Source: Chitinophaga sp. YR573 | GTDB taxonomy: Bacteria; Bacteroidota; Bacteroidia; Chitinophagales; Chitinophagaceae | Direction of reading: 5' to 3' | Length of the DNA: 64,000 bases | NCBI RefSeq assembly: GCF_900110995.1 | Contig: NZ_FOJF01000001.1 | Location: 2,807,199-2,871,198 of the forward strand | Shown here: positions 52,493-62,648 of the stretch, in pieces | How positions within the stretch are numbered: the first letter of the stretch is position 1 | Layout of the letters: each line of letters opens with the position of its first letter | Program-made: the position numbers and the translations under genes | The notes under the pieces: model-generated | Seen by the model: the letters and a program-made list of their open reading frames with translations, nothing else | Databases searched by the model: none | Told to the model about the DNA's origin: nothing

Positions 52493-53551
52493 ATGAGTAA
52501 GAAGATATCACTGGCTGTAGATTGTAGAATGTACAGTATGTCCGGAATAGGTACATACCTGAAAAATGTACTATTAGGATTGATAAATTCTGGTAAATAT
52601 GAGTTGATTTGTCTTGGTTATAGGGAGCTGGGGGCAGAAGTATGGTTTGATAAAGTGAGATTTATAGAGGTGAAGAGCCGTCCTTTACACCCTTTTGAAC
52701 AGGTGGAGATATTTTTTAAAGTACCACGTTGCGATATCTATTTTACGCCTCATTTTAACACTCCCTGGATAAAACCATGGAGAGCAGGTAAAATGATTTC
52801 CACTATCCATGATGTATATCATCTGGCTAATCCGGCGCAATACAACCGGTTTTTGTTATTATATATCAGAATGCTCATTTGGTTTACGGTAAGGAATACT
52901 ACAAAGGTCTTTACTGTTTCTCATTTTAGTGAGCGTGAAATACTGCGGTTTTTCCCACATGCAAAGGATAAACTGGTGGTGAGTTATTTAGGGGTATCGG
53001 GTGATTTTGATGAAGTGTCTGATGCGGACGTTGACTTTAAATATCTGCTGTACGTTGGAAATGTAAAACCACATAAGAATGTACAGGCCATATTGCAGGC
53101 CATGCCGCTGATTGCGGATAAAGAGATAAAACTTGTGATCGTTGGTAAAAAGGATGGATTTTATTCGCAGAATACGGATATGGACCCTCTGGTTAGTGAA
53201 CTGGGCGACCGGGTTATTTTTACCGGGTACATTGACGATATCACATTGAAGAAATATTACAGGAATGCATCACTGTTTATATTTCCATCAAAATATGAGG
53301 GGTTTGGATTACCTGTACTGGAAGCAATGAAGTTTAAAATACCTATTCTGGCTTCGGACGCTGCAGCAATACCAGAGGTAGGCGGGGAGGCAATCTACTA
53401 TTTTGACCCTTGTAATATCAATATGCTTGCGGGAATGATTGATGAGGTTTTAAGCGGGCGATTATCCTACAATTATGGTTTGTATGATGAACAGATAGGC
53501 CGGTTCAACTGGGAGAAAACAATTGATATACATCTAAATACCCTGACGTAA
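52493..53551 (+). CDS. Family 4 (GT-B) glycosyltransferase
   Basis: The 352-residue protein from the ATG at 52493 begins with KISLAVDCRMYSMSGIGTYL, has YVGNVKPHKNVQAILQAM and the two-glutamate C-terminal motif PSKYEGFGLPVLEAMKFKIP. It resembles mannosyl- and N-acetylglucosaminyl-type GT4 transferases. It is cytoplasmic and peripheral. It lies one base from the next GT4 gene. Confidence 0.92.
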   Translation: MSKKISLAVDCRMYSMSGIGTYLKNVLLGLINSGKYELICLGYRELGAEVWFDKVRFIEVKSRPLHPFEQVEIFFKVPRCDIYFTPHFNTPWIKPWRAGKMISTIHDVYHLANPAQYNRFLLLYIRMLIWFTVRNTTKVFTVSHFSEREILRFFPHAKDKLVVSYLGVSGDFDEVSDADVDFKYLLYVGNVKPHKNVQAILQAMPLIADKEIKLVIVGKKDGFYSQNTDMDPLVSELGDRVIFTGYIDDITLKKYYRNASLFIFPSKYEGFGLPVLEAMKFKIPILASDAAAIPEVGGEAIYYFDPCNINMLAGMIDEVLSGRLSYNYGLYDEQIGRFNWEKTIDIHLNTLT

Positions 53552-53552
53552 T

Positions 53553-54671
53553 ATGAGGATCCTACAACTGACAAAACATTATCCTCCGCATATTGGTGGT
53601 ATTGAAACCATGACGTACGATCTCACTGAGGGATTGAACCGTGCGGGGGTAGTATGTGATGTATATTGCGCCAATGATCATAACAGCACTGAAGAAGATG
53701 AGGTAAGGGGGTATAAAGTTTTGCGTGCAGCACGCCTGGCGAAGATGTTATCTACCTCTATCGCACCTGCTCTTATTAAGTCCCTTTGGAAAGTCAGGAA
53801 TCAGTATGATATTATTCATGTACATTTTCCTGATCCGATGTCTGCCCTGGCTATTTATCTCACAAGGCCCAAAGCAAAGATTGTTATCCACTGGCATAGC
53901 GATATCATTAAGCAGAAAATGGTGCTTAAGGTGTACCTGCCATTACAGAACTGGATACTGAAACGTGCTGATGCTATTATAGGTACTACTTCCAAATATA
54001 TTAATGAGTCCTGGCAGCTGAAGAAGGTGGTGAATAAAACAACACCTATTCCTATAGGTATCCGTCCTGGTTCACTGGTGGTGAATGATGCAGATGTGCA
54101 GATGATAAGGGAGAAGTATGTGGGAAAAAGGATTGTTTTTAGTCTGGGAAGACTGATTTATTATAAAGGATTTGAATATCTGATAGAAGCTGCACAGTAT
54201 TTGCCGGATGATGTTGTTGTACTGATAGGAGGGGCGGGGGAGCTGGAACTTAAACTGGCCGGCATGGTGGAACGGCTGGGGTTAGCGAATAAAATCGTAT
54301 TATTAGGCCCGATTTCTCATCAATTGGTAGGCGCCTATTTCAAGGCATGCGATGTATTTTGTCTCCCTTCTGTAGAGCGCTCTGAGGCTTTTGGAATAGT
54401 ATTACTGGAAGCTATGTCATTTGGTAAACCGATAGTAGCCGCAGACATTCCTGGTTCCGGTGTGCCCTGGGTAAATCATCATCATGTAACAGGGTTGAAT
54501 GTGCCTGTTAAGGATGCGAAAGCGCTGTCGGATGGTATTCTTCAGATATTGGGTAATCGACCATTGTATGATCAGTTTTCAGCGAATGCGTATAGCAGAT
54601 TTAAGGAGTTGTTTACTGATGAAACGATGGTTCAACTATGTATAAAATTGTATCATGATATCTTGTCATGA
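53553..54671 (+). CDS. Family 4 (GT-B) glycosyltransferase
   Basis: The 372-residue enzyme begins with MRILQLTKHYPPHIGGIETM, a GT4 N-terminal loop. It has IVIHWHSDIIKQKMVLKVYL and FSLGRLIYYKGFEYLIEA, and the C-terminal SVERSEAFGIVLLEAMSFGK. It resembles WcaI/WbaZ-type transferases. It starts one base after the stop of the preceding gene and ends 34 bp before gmd. Confidence 0.92.
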   Translation: MRILQLTKHYPPHIGGIETMTYDLTEGLNRAGVVCDVYCANDHNSTEEDEVRGYKVLRAARLAKMLSTSIAPALIKSLWKVRNQYDIIHVHFPDPMSALAIYLTRPKAKIVIHWHSDIIKQKMVLKVYLPLQNWILKRADAIIGTTSKYINESWQLKKVVNKTTPIPIGIRPGSLVVNDADVQMIREKYVGKRIVFSLGRLIYYKGFEYLIEAAQYLPDDVVVLIGGAGELELKLAGMVERLGLANKIVLLGPISHQLVGAYFKACDVFCLPSVERSEAFGIVLLEAMSFGKPIVAADIPGSGVPWVNHHHVTGLNVPVKDAKALSDGILQILGNRPLYDQFSANAYSRFKELFTDETMVQLCIKLYHDILS

Positions 54672-54705
54672 TTCTATTGTTTGATAATATTTTTATTCAT
54701 TTATT

Positions 54706-55818
54706 ATGAAAGTAGCTTTAATTACGGGTGTTACTGGTCAGGATGGAGCCTACCTGGTAGAACTCTTACTGAACAAGGGATACGAAGTACATGGTATTAA
54801 AAGAAGGAGTTCTCTCTTTAACACGGACCGTATTGATCACCTTTATCAGGATCCCCATGAGCGAAATGTAAATCTCACGTTGCATTACGGTGATCTTACC
54901 GACTCTACCAATCTTATCCGTATTATTCAGCAGGTGCAGCCTGATGAGATTTATAACCTGGGTGCGATGAGTCATGTGCAGGTAAGTTTTGAAACGCCTG
55001 AATATACCGCTAATGCAGATGGTATCGGAACGCTGAGAATACTGGAAGCTGTTCGTCTGCTTGGTTTAATAAATAAAACAAGGGTGTATCAGGCATCTAC
55101 TTCCGAGTTGTATGGCCTGGTGCAGGAAGTACCACAATCAGAAAGAACGCCTTTTTATCCGCGTTCTCCTTATGCGGTAGCGAAGATGTATGCATACTGG
55201 ATCACTATCAATTACCGTGAGGCTTATAATATGTTTGCCTGTAACGGTATCCTGTTTAATCATGAAAGTCCGCTGAGGGGAGAGACATTCGTAACGCGTA
55301 AAATTACACGTGGGGTGGCTAAGATCTCTTTAGGCATGCAGGATAAATTATTCATGGGTAATCTGGATGCGAAACGTGACTGGGGACATGCAAAGGATTA
55401 TGTAGAGGCAATGTGGCTGATCCTGCAACAGGATAAAGCAGAAGATTTTGTTATTGCAACTGGTATTACTACGCCTGTAAGAGAGTTTATAAAAATGGCT
55501 TTTGCAGAAGCGGGTATTGAAGTAATATTCGAAGGAAGTGGTATTGACGAAAGAGGCATTGTGAAAAGTGTGGCAGCTGGTGTAACTGGTGTTGTGGCAG
55601 GACAGGAAGTTGTGCAGATAGATCCGCGCTATTTCAGACCTACGGAAGTGGACCTGTTGATAGGGGATCCTACCAAGGCACAGACACAGCTTGGCTGGAA
55701 ACCTAAATATGATTTGGCTGCGCTTGTAAAAGAAATGGTAGCGGCTGACCTGGAATTATTCAGACGTGAACTGTTGCTGAAGAATGCAGGGTATAAAGTG
55801 TTAAACCAATTTGAATAG
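54706..55818 (+). CDS. gmd: GDP-mannose 4,6-dehydratase
   Basis: The 370-residue SDR enzyme converts GDP-D-mannose to GDP-4-keto-6-deoxy-D-mannose, the first step to GDP-L-fucose. Evidence is the NAD-binding [37 protein letters not shown], the catalytic Thr/Ser and Tyr-Lys in ASTSELYG and [15 protein letters not shown], and [17 protein letters not shown]. The normally conserved YNLAAQSHV reads YNLGAMSHV here. It is 6 bp before the epimerase/reductase gene. Confidence 0.95.
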   Translation: MKVALITGVTGQDGAYLVELLLNKGYEVHGIKRRSSLFNTDRIDHLYQDPHERNVNLTLHYGDLTDSTNLIRIIQQVQPDEIYNLGAMSHVQVSFETPEYTANADGIGTLRILEAVRLLGLINKTRVYQASTSELYGLVQEVPQSERTPFYPRSPYAVAKMYAYWITINYREAYNMFACNGILFNHESPLRGETFVTRKITRGVAKISLGMQDKLFMGNLDAKRDWGHAKDYVEAMWLILQQDKAEDFVIATGITTPVREFIKMAFAEAGIEVIFEGSGIDERGIVKSVAAGVTGVVAGQEVVQIDPRYFRPTEVDLLIGDPTKAQTQLGWKPKYDLAALVKEMVAADLELFRRELLLKNAGYKVLNQFE

Positions 55819-55824
55819 AAGAGG

Positions 55825-56760
55825 ATGCAACAACAAGATAAAATATATGTAGCCGGCCATAGAGGAATGGTAGGCTCTGCTATTATAAGAAGATTACAGC
55901 GGGATGGTTATAATAACATTGTAACGAGAACATCCAAAGAACTGGACCTGCGTAGTCAGCCGGCCGTGAGTGCTTTTTTTGCAGAGGAAAAGCCTGATTA
56001 TGTTTTTCTGGCGGCTGCTAAAGTGGGAGGTATTGTTGCAAATAACACTTACAGGGCAGATTTCATCTATGAAAATATGATGATCCAGAGTAACGTGATA
56101 CATCATGCGTATGCAAATGATGTGAAGAAACTGATGTTTCTCGGATCATCCTGCATATATCCTAAAATGGCTCCCCAGCCGCTGAAGGAAGAGTACCTGT
56201 TGACAGGTCTGCTGGAACCTACGAATGAACCTTATGCCATTGCGAAGATTGCAGGTGTCAAGATGTGTGATGCCTACAGGGCGCAATACGGCTGTAACTT
56301 CATTTCGGTGATGCCTACCAACCTGTATGGACCTAATGACAACTATGACCTTAAGAACTCTCATGTATTGCCTGCGTTGTTACGCAAGTTTCATGAGGCG
56401 AAAGAGAATCATACGCCAGAGGTTGTAATATGGGGAACCGGAAGTCCGTTAAGAGAATTTTTGCATGCAGATGATATGGCAGATGCCTGTTTCCACCTGA
56501 TGCTGAATTATGATGAGGAAGGGCTGGTGAACATCGGTAAAGGGGAAGACATCAGTATCAAAGATCTTGCATTGCTGATAAAAGATATTGTCGGGTATGA
56601 AGGTGCGCTGACGTTTGATGAAACTAAACCAGATGGCACTCCCAGGAAACTGATGGATGTTGCGAAGATTAATTCGCTGGGATGGAAAGCAAAAATTGAA
56701 TTAAGTGAAGGTATAAAAGCGGTGTATGATGAGGTGAAGAGTGGTAAATGGAATAAATAA
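55825..56760 (+). CDS. fcl: GDP-L-fucose synthase
   Basis: The 311-residue enzyme epimerises and reduces the gmd product to GDP-L-fucose with NADPH. It begins with [20 protein letters not shown], has [20 protein letters not shown], the active-site Tyr-Lys in [20 protein letters not shown], and [14 protein letters not shown]. It is in a gmd-fcl-manC block with 6-bp and 1-bp spacing, which is strong evidence for fucose in the product. Confidence 0.95.
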   Translation: MQQQDKIYVAGHRGMVGSAIIRRLQRDGYNNIVTRTSKELDLRSQPAVSAFFAEEKPDYVFLAAAKVGGIVANNTYRADFIYENMMIQSNVIHHAYANDVKKLMFLGSSCIYPKMAPQPLKEEYLLTGLLEPTNEPYAIAKIAGVKMCDAYRAQYGCNFISVMPTNLYGPNDNYDLKNSHVLPALLRKFHEAKENHTPEVVIWGTGSPLREFLHADDMADACFHLMLNYDEEGLVNIGKGEDISIKDLALLIKDIVGYEGALTFDETKPDGTPRKLMDVAKINSLGWKAKIELSEGIKAVYDEVKSGKWNK

Positions 56761-56761
56761 T

Positions 56762-57844
56762 ATGAATACACATAACTACGTATTTATTATGGCAGGTGGT
56801 GTTGGTAGCCGGTTTTGGCCTAAAAGCCGCAATACCTGTCCTAAACAGTTTATTGATATCCTTGGTGTAGGGAAATCATTGTTGCAGTTAACCTGGCAAC
56901 GGTTTCAGAAAGTTTGTCCTGCTGAGAACATTTTCATTGTTACAAATGTAGAATACCGGGAACTTGTGAGGGAACAATTGCCTGAGCTGCCGGAGCATAA
57001 TATTTTATGTGAACCATCGCGTAATAATACGGCGCCTGGTATTGCATATGCCGCATTCAGGATATGGGCAAAAGACCCTGCAGCCTGTATGGTGATAGCT
57101 CCTTCGGATCATTTTATCCTGCATGAAGATGTGTTTGTTGCTAAAATGAAACAGTCGCTGGAGATTGCAGGGAGTAAGGAGATATTGTTAACGCTGGGGA
57201 TTACACCTACGCGGCCGGATACTGGTTACGGCTATATTAAATATCAGCAGACGGATGAGGCCGGGATACATAAAGTAACGCAGTTCACAGAAAAGCCGGT
57301 GTATGAGAAAGCGTTGGAGTTTCTGAACAGTGGTAATTATGTGTGGAATGCAGGTATCTTCATCTGGAGTGCAGCTGCTGTATTAGCTGCGTTTGAGAAA
57401 TTTGCGCCTGGGATTTATGAGTTATTCAGTAAGGGGAAAGATATTTACAATACGGAAGAGGAGCAGTCATTCATAAATGTTCATTTTCCACAATCGCCTA
57501 ACATTTCTATTGATTATGCGATCATGGAAAAAGCAGATAACGTGTATACGATGCCTGTAGATTTTGGATGGAGTGACCTGGGTACCTGGGCTTCTTTATA
57601 CCAGGTAGCAGAGAAGAATATGGAGGGTGGGAATGTGTTTGCCGGTGGGGAAGTGGAGCTGCAGGATACAGAAGATTGTATCATACATGTTCCTAATGAT
57701 AAGTTTGCTGTTATCCGGGGATTGAAGGATTTTATCGTTGTTGATGATGAAAAGGTGTTGTTGATTTATCCTAAAAACTCTGAACAGGAAATTAAGAAAA
57801 TTACGGAGAAGCTGAAAGAACAGAAGAAAATCAGACACTTATAA
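56762..57844 (+). CDS. manC: Mannose-1-phosphate guanylyltransferase
   Basis: The 360-residue enzyme makes GDP-mannose from GTP and mannose-1-phosphate. The signature MAGGVGSRFWPKSRNTCPKQ is at the start, with APSDHFILHEDVF, VTQFTEKPVYEKALEFLNS and SDLGTWASLYQVAE later. It has no C-terminal phosphomannose isomerase domain, so the isomerase must come from elsewhere. It begins one base after fcl. Confidence 0.93.
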   Translation: MNTHNYVFIMAGGVGSRFWPKSRNTCPKQFIDILGVGKSLLQLTWQRFQKVCPAENIFIVTNVEYRELVREQLPELPEHNILCEPSRNNTAPGIAYAAFRIWAKDPAACMVIAPSDHFILHEDVFVAKMKQSLEIAGSKEILLTLGITPTRPDTGYGYIKYQQTDEAGIHKVTQFTEKPVYEKALEFLNSGNYVWNAGIFIWSAAAVLAAFEKFAPGIYELFSKGKDIYNTEEEQSFINVHFPQSPNISIDYAIMEKADNVYTMPVDFGWSDLGTWASLYQVAEKNMEGGNVFAGGEVELQDTEDCIIHVPNDKFAVIRGLKDFIVVDDEKVLLIYPKNSEQEIKKITEKLKEQKKIRHL

Positions 57845-57888
57845 TGGCATTTTAATCTGCGTACCGGCGTTATTCAACAGAAAGAAAA

Positions 57889-57896
57889 TATATTTG
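57889..57896 (+). promoter_or_regulatory. Bacteroidota -7 promoter box (TATATTTG)
   Basis: TATATTTG fits TAnnTTTG and lies 24 bp before the ATG at 57921, giving the barrel gene its own promoter after the operon. Confidence 0.6.
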
Positions 57897-57920
57897 CATC
57901 AGGCAAGCAAATTCTTACTT

Positions 57921-59495
57921 ATGTTCAAAAAATGGATTACCCCTTTAGCCATGTTACTTTCCTGTAGCCTGGCGATTAATCTGTCTGTGAATGCACAAAG
58001 CGCCGGACGTCAGTATTCGATAGGTTTTTATCAGGGTACGGCAGACACAACCGGTTATCATTCTTCCCAACGTGATTACATGGTCCAACCCACCTTCGAC
58101 CTTCCCCAGGGAGATACTACCCGTAAACAAAGCTGGTTGTACCGTAAACTGTTCCGTGAACATCTGCTGGAAGTAAACGGGGAGGACTACACTTTTTATG
58201 CAAGCATATTGCCGGATCTGCAGATTGGGCACAGCAGTGTGAATAATGGCACCTGGCTGAATACCCGTGGTGTAATTGCAGGCGGGTCTATTGGAAAGAA
58301 CCTTACTTTCCGGACAGAGTTCTATGAGAACCAGGGTAAATTCCCAGGTTATATAGATGCTTATGGCAGGGAGAACCTGGTTGTTCCCGGACAGGGACAG
58401 TGGAAAGATTACAGTAACGGAAAAGCATTTGACTTCGCTTATTCCTCTGCCTTACTTAATTACAAGGCAGGCAAACATTTCGATTTCCAGCTGGGTTATG
58501 ATAAGAATTTTATTGGTGATGGTTACCGTTCCATGCTTTTATCTGATGCCTCTTTCAACTATCCTTTTCTGAAGATTATTGCGAATGTGGGACGTATCCA
58601 GTATACGACCATGTGGGCACAGTTTATTGATATGAAATACCCTGCATCATCTTATGGTACCGGTTACCGGAAGAAGTGGGGGGTATTTAATTACCTGGAC
58701 TGGAACATCAGCAAGAAGGTATCTCTGGGATTGTTTGAAGCAGTGATATGGCAGGATTCTGACTCCAGTGGTAAACGTGGTTTTGATGCCAGCTATATCA
58801 ACCCTATTGTATTCCTTCGTCCGGTAGAGTTCTCTGTAGGATCGCCTGATAATGCACTGATGGGTATCAATCTTAAATATGCCCCATCAGCTAACAGTAC
58901 CTTGTATGGTCAGTTTATACTGGATGAATTTAAGTTTAAAGAGATCACTTCCGGTACCGGATGGTGGGCTAATAAGTTTGGCGGACAGATAGGTTTCCGT
59001 TCCAATAATGTGTTTAAAGTGAAACATCTGAACTTCTTAACAGAAGTAAACGCTGCCAGACCATATACTTATTCCCAGCGTACTACACTCAACAACTACG
59101 GACATTATAATCAGCCACTGGCACATCCCCAGGGAGCCAATTTTGTTGAATGGGTAAGTATTGCAGATTACCAGTACAAACGCCTGTTCCTGCGTGGTCA
59201 GATAACAGTTGCTAAGTATGGACTTGATTCGGCTGGTATCAATTATGGCAAGAATATCTTTGAATCATATAATACCCGGGCAGAAGATTTTGGCAATCAT
59301 GTGGGACAGGGATTAAAAACTACTCTCGCGAATGTACAGGGAACGGTTGCTTTTTTATTGAATCCCAAATATAATCTGCGTATAGAATGTTCTGTTACTG
59401 CACGTCAGGAAAAGAATAATATGTGGAAGAATAATGAGCTAATATTCCAGGTGGGCCTGCGTAGCAGCTTCCGTCAGTTATACTATGATTTTTAA
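57921..59495 (+). CDS. Outer membrane beta-barrel protein, Wzi/RemB-like
   Basis: The 524-residue protein has a signal peptide (residues 1-26, ending VNAQ) and a barrel with many aromatic strands, for example GYDKNFIGDGYRSMLLSDAS and the C-terminal FQVGLRSSFRQLYYDF. The DGYRSxLLSDxS pattern is typical of the Wzi/RemB group, proteins that hold or assemble capsule or support gliding on the surface. The promoter box at 57889 lies over any earlier in-frame start, which supports 57921. A terminator follows. Confidence 0.75.
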   Translation: MFKKWITPLAMLLSCSLAINLSVNAQSAGRQYSIGFYQGTADTTGYHSSQRDYMVQPTFDLPQGDTTRKQSWLYRKLFREHLLEVNGEDYTFYASILPDLQIGHSSVNNGTWLNTRGVIAGGSIGKNLTFRTEFYENQGKFPGYIDAYGRENLVVPGQGQWKDYSNGKAFDFAYSSALLNYKAGKHFDFQLGYDKNFIGDGYRSMLLSDASFNYPFLKIIANVGRIQYTTMWAQFIDMKYPASSYGTGYRKKWGVFNYLDWNISKKVSLGLFEAVIWQDSDSSGKRGFDASYINPIVFLRPVEFSVGSPDNALMGINLKYAPSANSTLYGQFILDEFKFKEITSGTGWWANKFGGQIGFRSNNVFKVKHLNFLTEVNAARPYTYSQRTTLNNYGHYNQPLAHPQGANFVEWVSIADYQYKRLFLRGQITVAKYGLDSAGINYGKNIFESYNTRAEDFGNHVGQGLKTTLANVQGTVAFLLNPKYNLRIECSVTARQEKNNMWKNNELIFQVGLRSSFRQLYYDF

Positions 59496-59502
59496 TGTAT
59501 GG

Positions 59503-59536
59503 ATGAGAGAGTATTGTTTAGATACTCTCTCATTTT
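59503..59536. terminator. Bidirectional terminator between convergent genes
   Basis: ATGAGAGAGTAT (59503-59514) pairs with ATACTCTCTCAT (59522-59533), then TTT on the plus strand. It serves the barrel gene and the convergent minus-strand glycosyltransferase gene, whose stop it overlaps. Confidence 0.8.
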
Positions 59537-60702
59537 GCTACTTCATAGTTTGAATAGATATTATACACGGACGCGGCACATTTCTCTATCGTATAATTCT
59601 CCACTGTTTCAAGCGCGTTGTCACTGTAGATATTGTTCTGCTGAATTAAAAGAGACATCTTCTCATACAATTCTTCATCTCCGTCTGAATATAACATACC
59701 GTTATAACCATCTTTGATAATTTCCATTGTACCACCACCATTATAACCAATTACAGGAACACCGTAACTCATCGCTTCAATGGTCACTCTTCCAAGTGCT
59801 TCGTGTCTGGAACACATTAAAAGGCAATCAATAGATGTGTAGACCGTCTCTATTTTTTCAATATAACCGGTAAATGTTACTTTCTCTTCCATATTATTTT
59901 CCCTGATATAATCTACCAGCATGCGGGTATATTCTTCAGGGCCGGAACCTACAATTGATAATCTTACATTATCGTATTTCTGTAATAACATACGGAAAGC
60001 AGAAAGTGCTTCCAGCTGACCTTTACCAGGATTGATATGACCTACAATAGCGAATACGAATTCTCCATCTGGTTTTTTATCATGACCTGATTCCAACAGG
60101 TGCTGTTTGTTTTCCTGTAATTCTTTCTTTGAAATAACACCATTATAAATAAGGGCTGTTTGTTTTACATGGCATTTCACCACACGTTTATCGTAGATGG
60201 CTTTACTGATACCAATTACTGCATCTGCTTTGTTGATCCAGTATTGAAAATATTTATATCCGAAGTTGTATTTTATCCTGTAATCTTCCCATCCAAATTC
60301 TCTTACATGCCATATTAAACGCTTGCCAAGAAAGTAGGCAAAATAGGCGCCTATTAAGGTAGCGGTTGAGTTAATATGTATGATGTCACAATCTCTGAAG
60401 ATAGAGGAATGCTTAAATACGGTTCTCCAGTTATATAAAAACTTAACGCAATCTTTCATTAATTCAACCCCTCTTGTTATCAATCCCATTTCCCTGTTAT
60501 CACCGGAATGAATTTCATTATAGAAAGGTATAACGGAGAATTTTATATTTTTCTCCCGTGCGATATCTGTAATTCTACCCATGGAAGGAACTACTAAATG
60601 AATCTCGATGTTCTTAATGACAGACATCCCTTCCAGTAAATTTAGAAGAGACTTGTTAGCCCCATATAGTTCGGTATAATGTGTGATGTAGACAATCTTC
60701 AT
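59530..60702 (-). CDS. Family 4 (GT-B) glycosyltransferase
   Basis: The 390-residue minus-strand protein begins MKIVYITHYTELYGANKSLL, has AIVGHINPGKGQLEALSAFR and the motif SRHEALGRVTIEAMSYGVPV with both glutamates of the GT4 pair. It should extend the lipid-linked glycan. It shares a transcript with the flippase (11 bp between them) and faces the rest of the locus convergently. Confidence 0.9.
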   Translation of the reverse strand: MKIVYITHYTELYGANKSLLNLLEGMSVIKNIEIHLVVPSMGRITDIAREKNIKFSVIPFYNEIHSGDNREMGLITRGVELMKDCVKFLYNWRTVFKHSSIFRDCDIIHINSTATLIGAYFAYFLGKRLIWHVREFGWEDYRIKYNFGYKYFQYWINKADAVIGISKAIYDKRVVKCHVKQTALIYNGVISKKELQENKQHLLESGHDKKPDGEFVFAIVGHINPGKGQLEALSAFRMLLQKYDNVRLSIVGSGPEEYTRMLVDYIRENNMEEKVTFTGYIEKIETVYTSIDCLLMCSRHEALGRVTIEAMSYGVPVIGYNGGGTMEIIKDGYNGMLYSDGDEELYEKMSLLIQQNNIYSDNALETVENYTIEKCAASVYNIYSNYEVAK

Positions 60703-60713
60703 TTCGGTTGGAA

Positions 60714-62177
60714 TTAAGGATATAGTTTAGGTAAAAACCTGCGTAGGGGGTGTAAGAGGTTGACTGCCTCCAGATAGAATGCTCGATTAAAATATTTGTT
60801 CGCAGGTATGATTAGTAGAATCAGGACAAATGCGCCGGATATGGTTTGAGTCAGAGGGGAAAGACCAGGTATATGATTGATAAGTAAGAACGCAAGCAGC
60901 AGGCAACATGCTACTTTAAAAGGCTTCAGCAGCAGCCCGAAAAATTCTGAAAAGGTTGCTTTACTGAGTGGATAAGCCAATACACGCCATGAAATAAATA
61001 ATAACACCGTTATTAATATTAAGTGTGCGTATGCAATTCCCAGAAGGCCATACATGGAGCCTATAATTACGGCAACAGGTACACAAAGGAACATAAAGCA
61101 ATTCCAGAAGAAGGAAAGCCGCATTTTACCTTTGGAAAATAACAGGGTACCTATTGGGTTAATGATAGATCTTACCATTGCATATGCAGACAGGATCTGC
61201 AGCAATGGACCAGCATCATGCCATCTGTTACCAAACACCAGGGCAATCAGCGGGGCTGCGAATACCCCCATGTATGTATAGATAGGGAAATTGACAGACG
61301 ATAAGTAGTTAACACTCTTTAAATAAATCGACTTTAACATGTTATCATCATGTTGCAGTTTCGCCATTACAGGGAAAGTCACCTGCGTAACAATTGGATT
61401 TATTACCTGTGTGGGGCGCATTGATAAATTCTTGGCCACATTATATATCCCTAACATTTCTACGCCTAACAGTTTTCCTATCAGCAGGGTATCTACCTGG
61501 TTATAGAAATAGTTCAGCATATTTTCTCCCGACTGGTATAACCCGAAAGAGAGAAAGGGTTTTGTATCCGAGAATCTGAAGTGCATGCCCGGCTTATGGA
61601 ATTTAATGCCAGATATAATAACCAGTATTGCCCCGAGGAACACGGATACCAGGTATGAGATTACCAGTGCATACACGCCGGCACCTTTCCAGGCCAGTAC
61701 AATGGCCACCACAAATGATATGAGTTTTGCTGTGATATCCCGTTTTGCTATCTGGTTAAAAAGCAGCTCCTTTTTCATGAGGGCATAAAACTGCTGTTCA
61801 AAAGGGAGTATAATAAATGCGGAAGCTATAAGGATGATGATATTCTTCAATTGTGCCTCATGATAAAAGGCGGCGATAGATGGGGCCATTAATAAAATAA
61901 CAACGAAGAGGGACCAGCCAACGATTATGTTCAGCCAGAAGAGGCTGTCCAGTTGTTGTTTGCTGACCTGTTGATTATATATAATAGCAGTGGGAATACC
62001 CATGTCCAGGAATAACTGGGAAAACCCGATAAAGAAAATAGCAATAGCCATTACTCCAAAATCGGCAGGGCTCAGGAATCTGGACAATATTACTACCTGA
62101 AGTAGCTGTACCAATGCTCCGATCGCTGATGATAGGGTAGTCCACTTTATTCCTAATATGGCTTTTTCTTTTAGCAT
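60714..62177 (-). CDS. Second Wzx-like flippase
   Basis: The 487-residue protein has about 12-14 transmembrane helices. It begins LKEKAILGIKWTTLSSAIGA and has an early SRFLSPADFGVMAIAIFFIG motif of MOP-family flippases (WzxC type). Its family is different from the flippase at 46292, being closer to the teichuronic/colanic acid type. It is the first of a two-gene minus-strand unit with a glycosyltransferase, so the two may serve a different glycan. Confidence 0.88.
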   Translation of the reverse strand: MLKEKAILGIKWTTLSSAIGALVQLLQVVILSRFLSPADFGVMAIAIFFIGFSQLFLDMGIPTAIIYNQQVSKQQLDSLFWLNIIVGWSLFVVILLMAPSIAAFYHEAQLKNIIILIASAFIILPFEQQFYALMKKELLFNQIAKRDITAKLISFVVAIVLAWKGAGVYALVISYLVSVFLGAILVIISGIKFHKPGMHFRFSDTKPFLSFGLYQSGENMLNYFYNQVDTLLIGKLLGVEMLGIYNVAKNLSMRPTQVINPIVTQVTFPVMAKLQHDDNMLKSIYLKSVNYLSSVNFPIYTYMGVFAAPLIALVFGNRWHDAGPLLQILSAYAMVRSIINPIGTLLFSKGKMRLSFFWNCFMFLCVPVAVIIGSMYGLLGIAYAHLILITVLLFISWRVLAYPLSKATFSEFFGLLLKPFKVACCLLLAFLLINHIPGLSPLTQTISGAFVLILLIIPANKYFNRAFYLEAVNLLHPLRRFLPKLYP

Positions 62178-62648
62178 TCTTGCTTGATAATGACAGAGGC
62201 TCCTATATGAGCATGATGCTCTCAGTGAATAATATAACGTAGCGGAATATGACAGGATATTACGATTTTGCCTTCCGGAACGCTGGATTTATAGTTTTTC
62301 AACAAGGGGACCCTCCCTTGAATAGTTTTCAAAAAATCAGATGCTCATAAATCCTCGGATTTATCCTGAATGACGTAAGGAGACCGACAGCATTATTATT
62401 AGTGCTGAAAATTCGCATCGATATTAGGTTGATGATCGCAGATAATATTAATTGTCCTTTGATCCCCTTCTGCTCATAAGGTTTAACAAAGAAACTATTT
62501 TTTATTTATAATACACATATTTTGCTCTTAATGACGATGTTACGTCATGTTAAATAGTGTTAAAATAGTGAGTAGTCCTGCTGTTAGCAGACTGTTATCA
62601 GAAAACAGAACAATGCGGAACTTGTAAAGCTTTTACTAACTTCGCGCC
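62178..62648. other. 471-bp gap between divergent genes
   Basis: No ORF is supported. Small inverted repeats are present: CAAGGG with CCCTTG (62303-62320), ATAAATCC with GGATTTAT (62347-62364) and ATGACG with CGTCAT (62531-62548). A possible plus promoter box is TAACTTCG (62637-62644), one base from TAnnTTTG, before the ABC-F gene. Confidence 0.5.

Noticed and set aside
59499..59717. 72-codon plus-strand ORF after the Wzi/RemB-like gene
   Set aside because: It runs through the terminator at 59503 and the end of the minus-strand glycosyltransferase gene.
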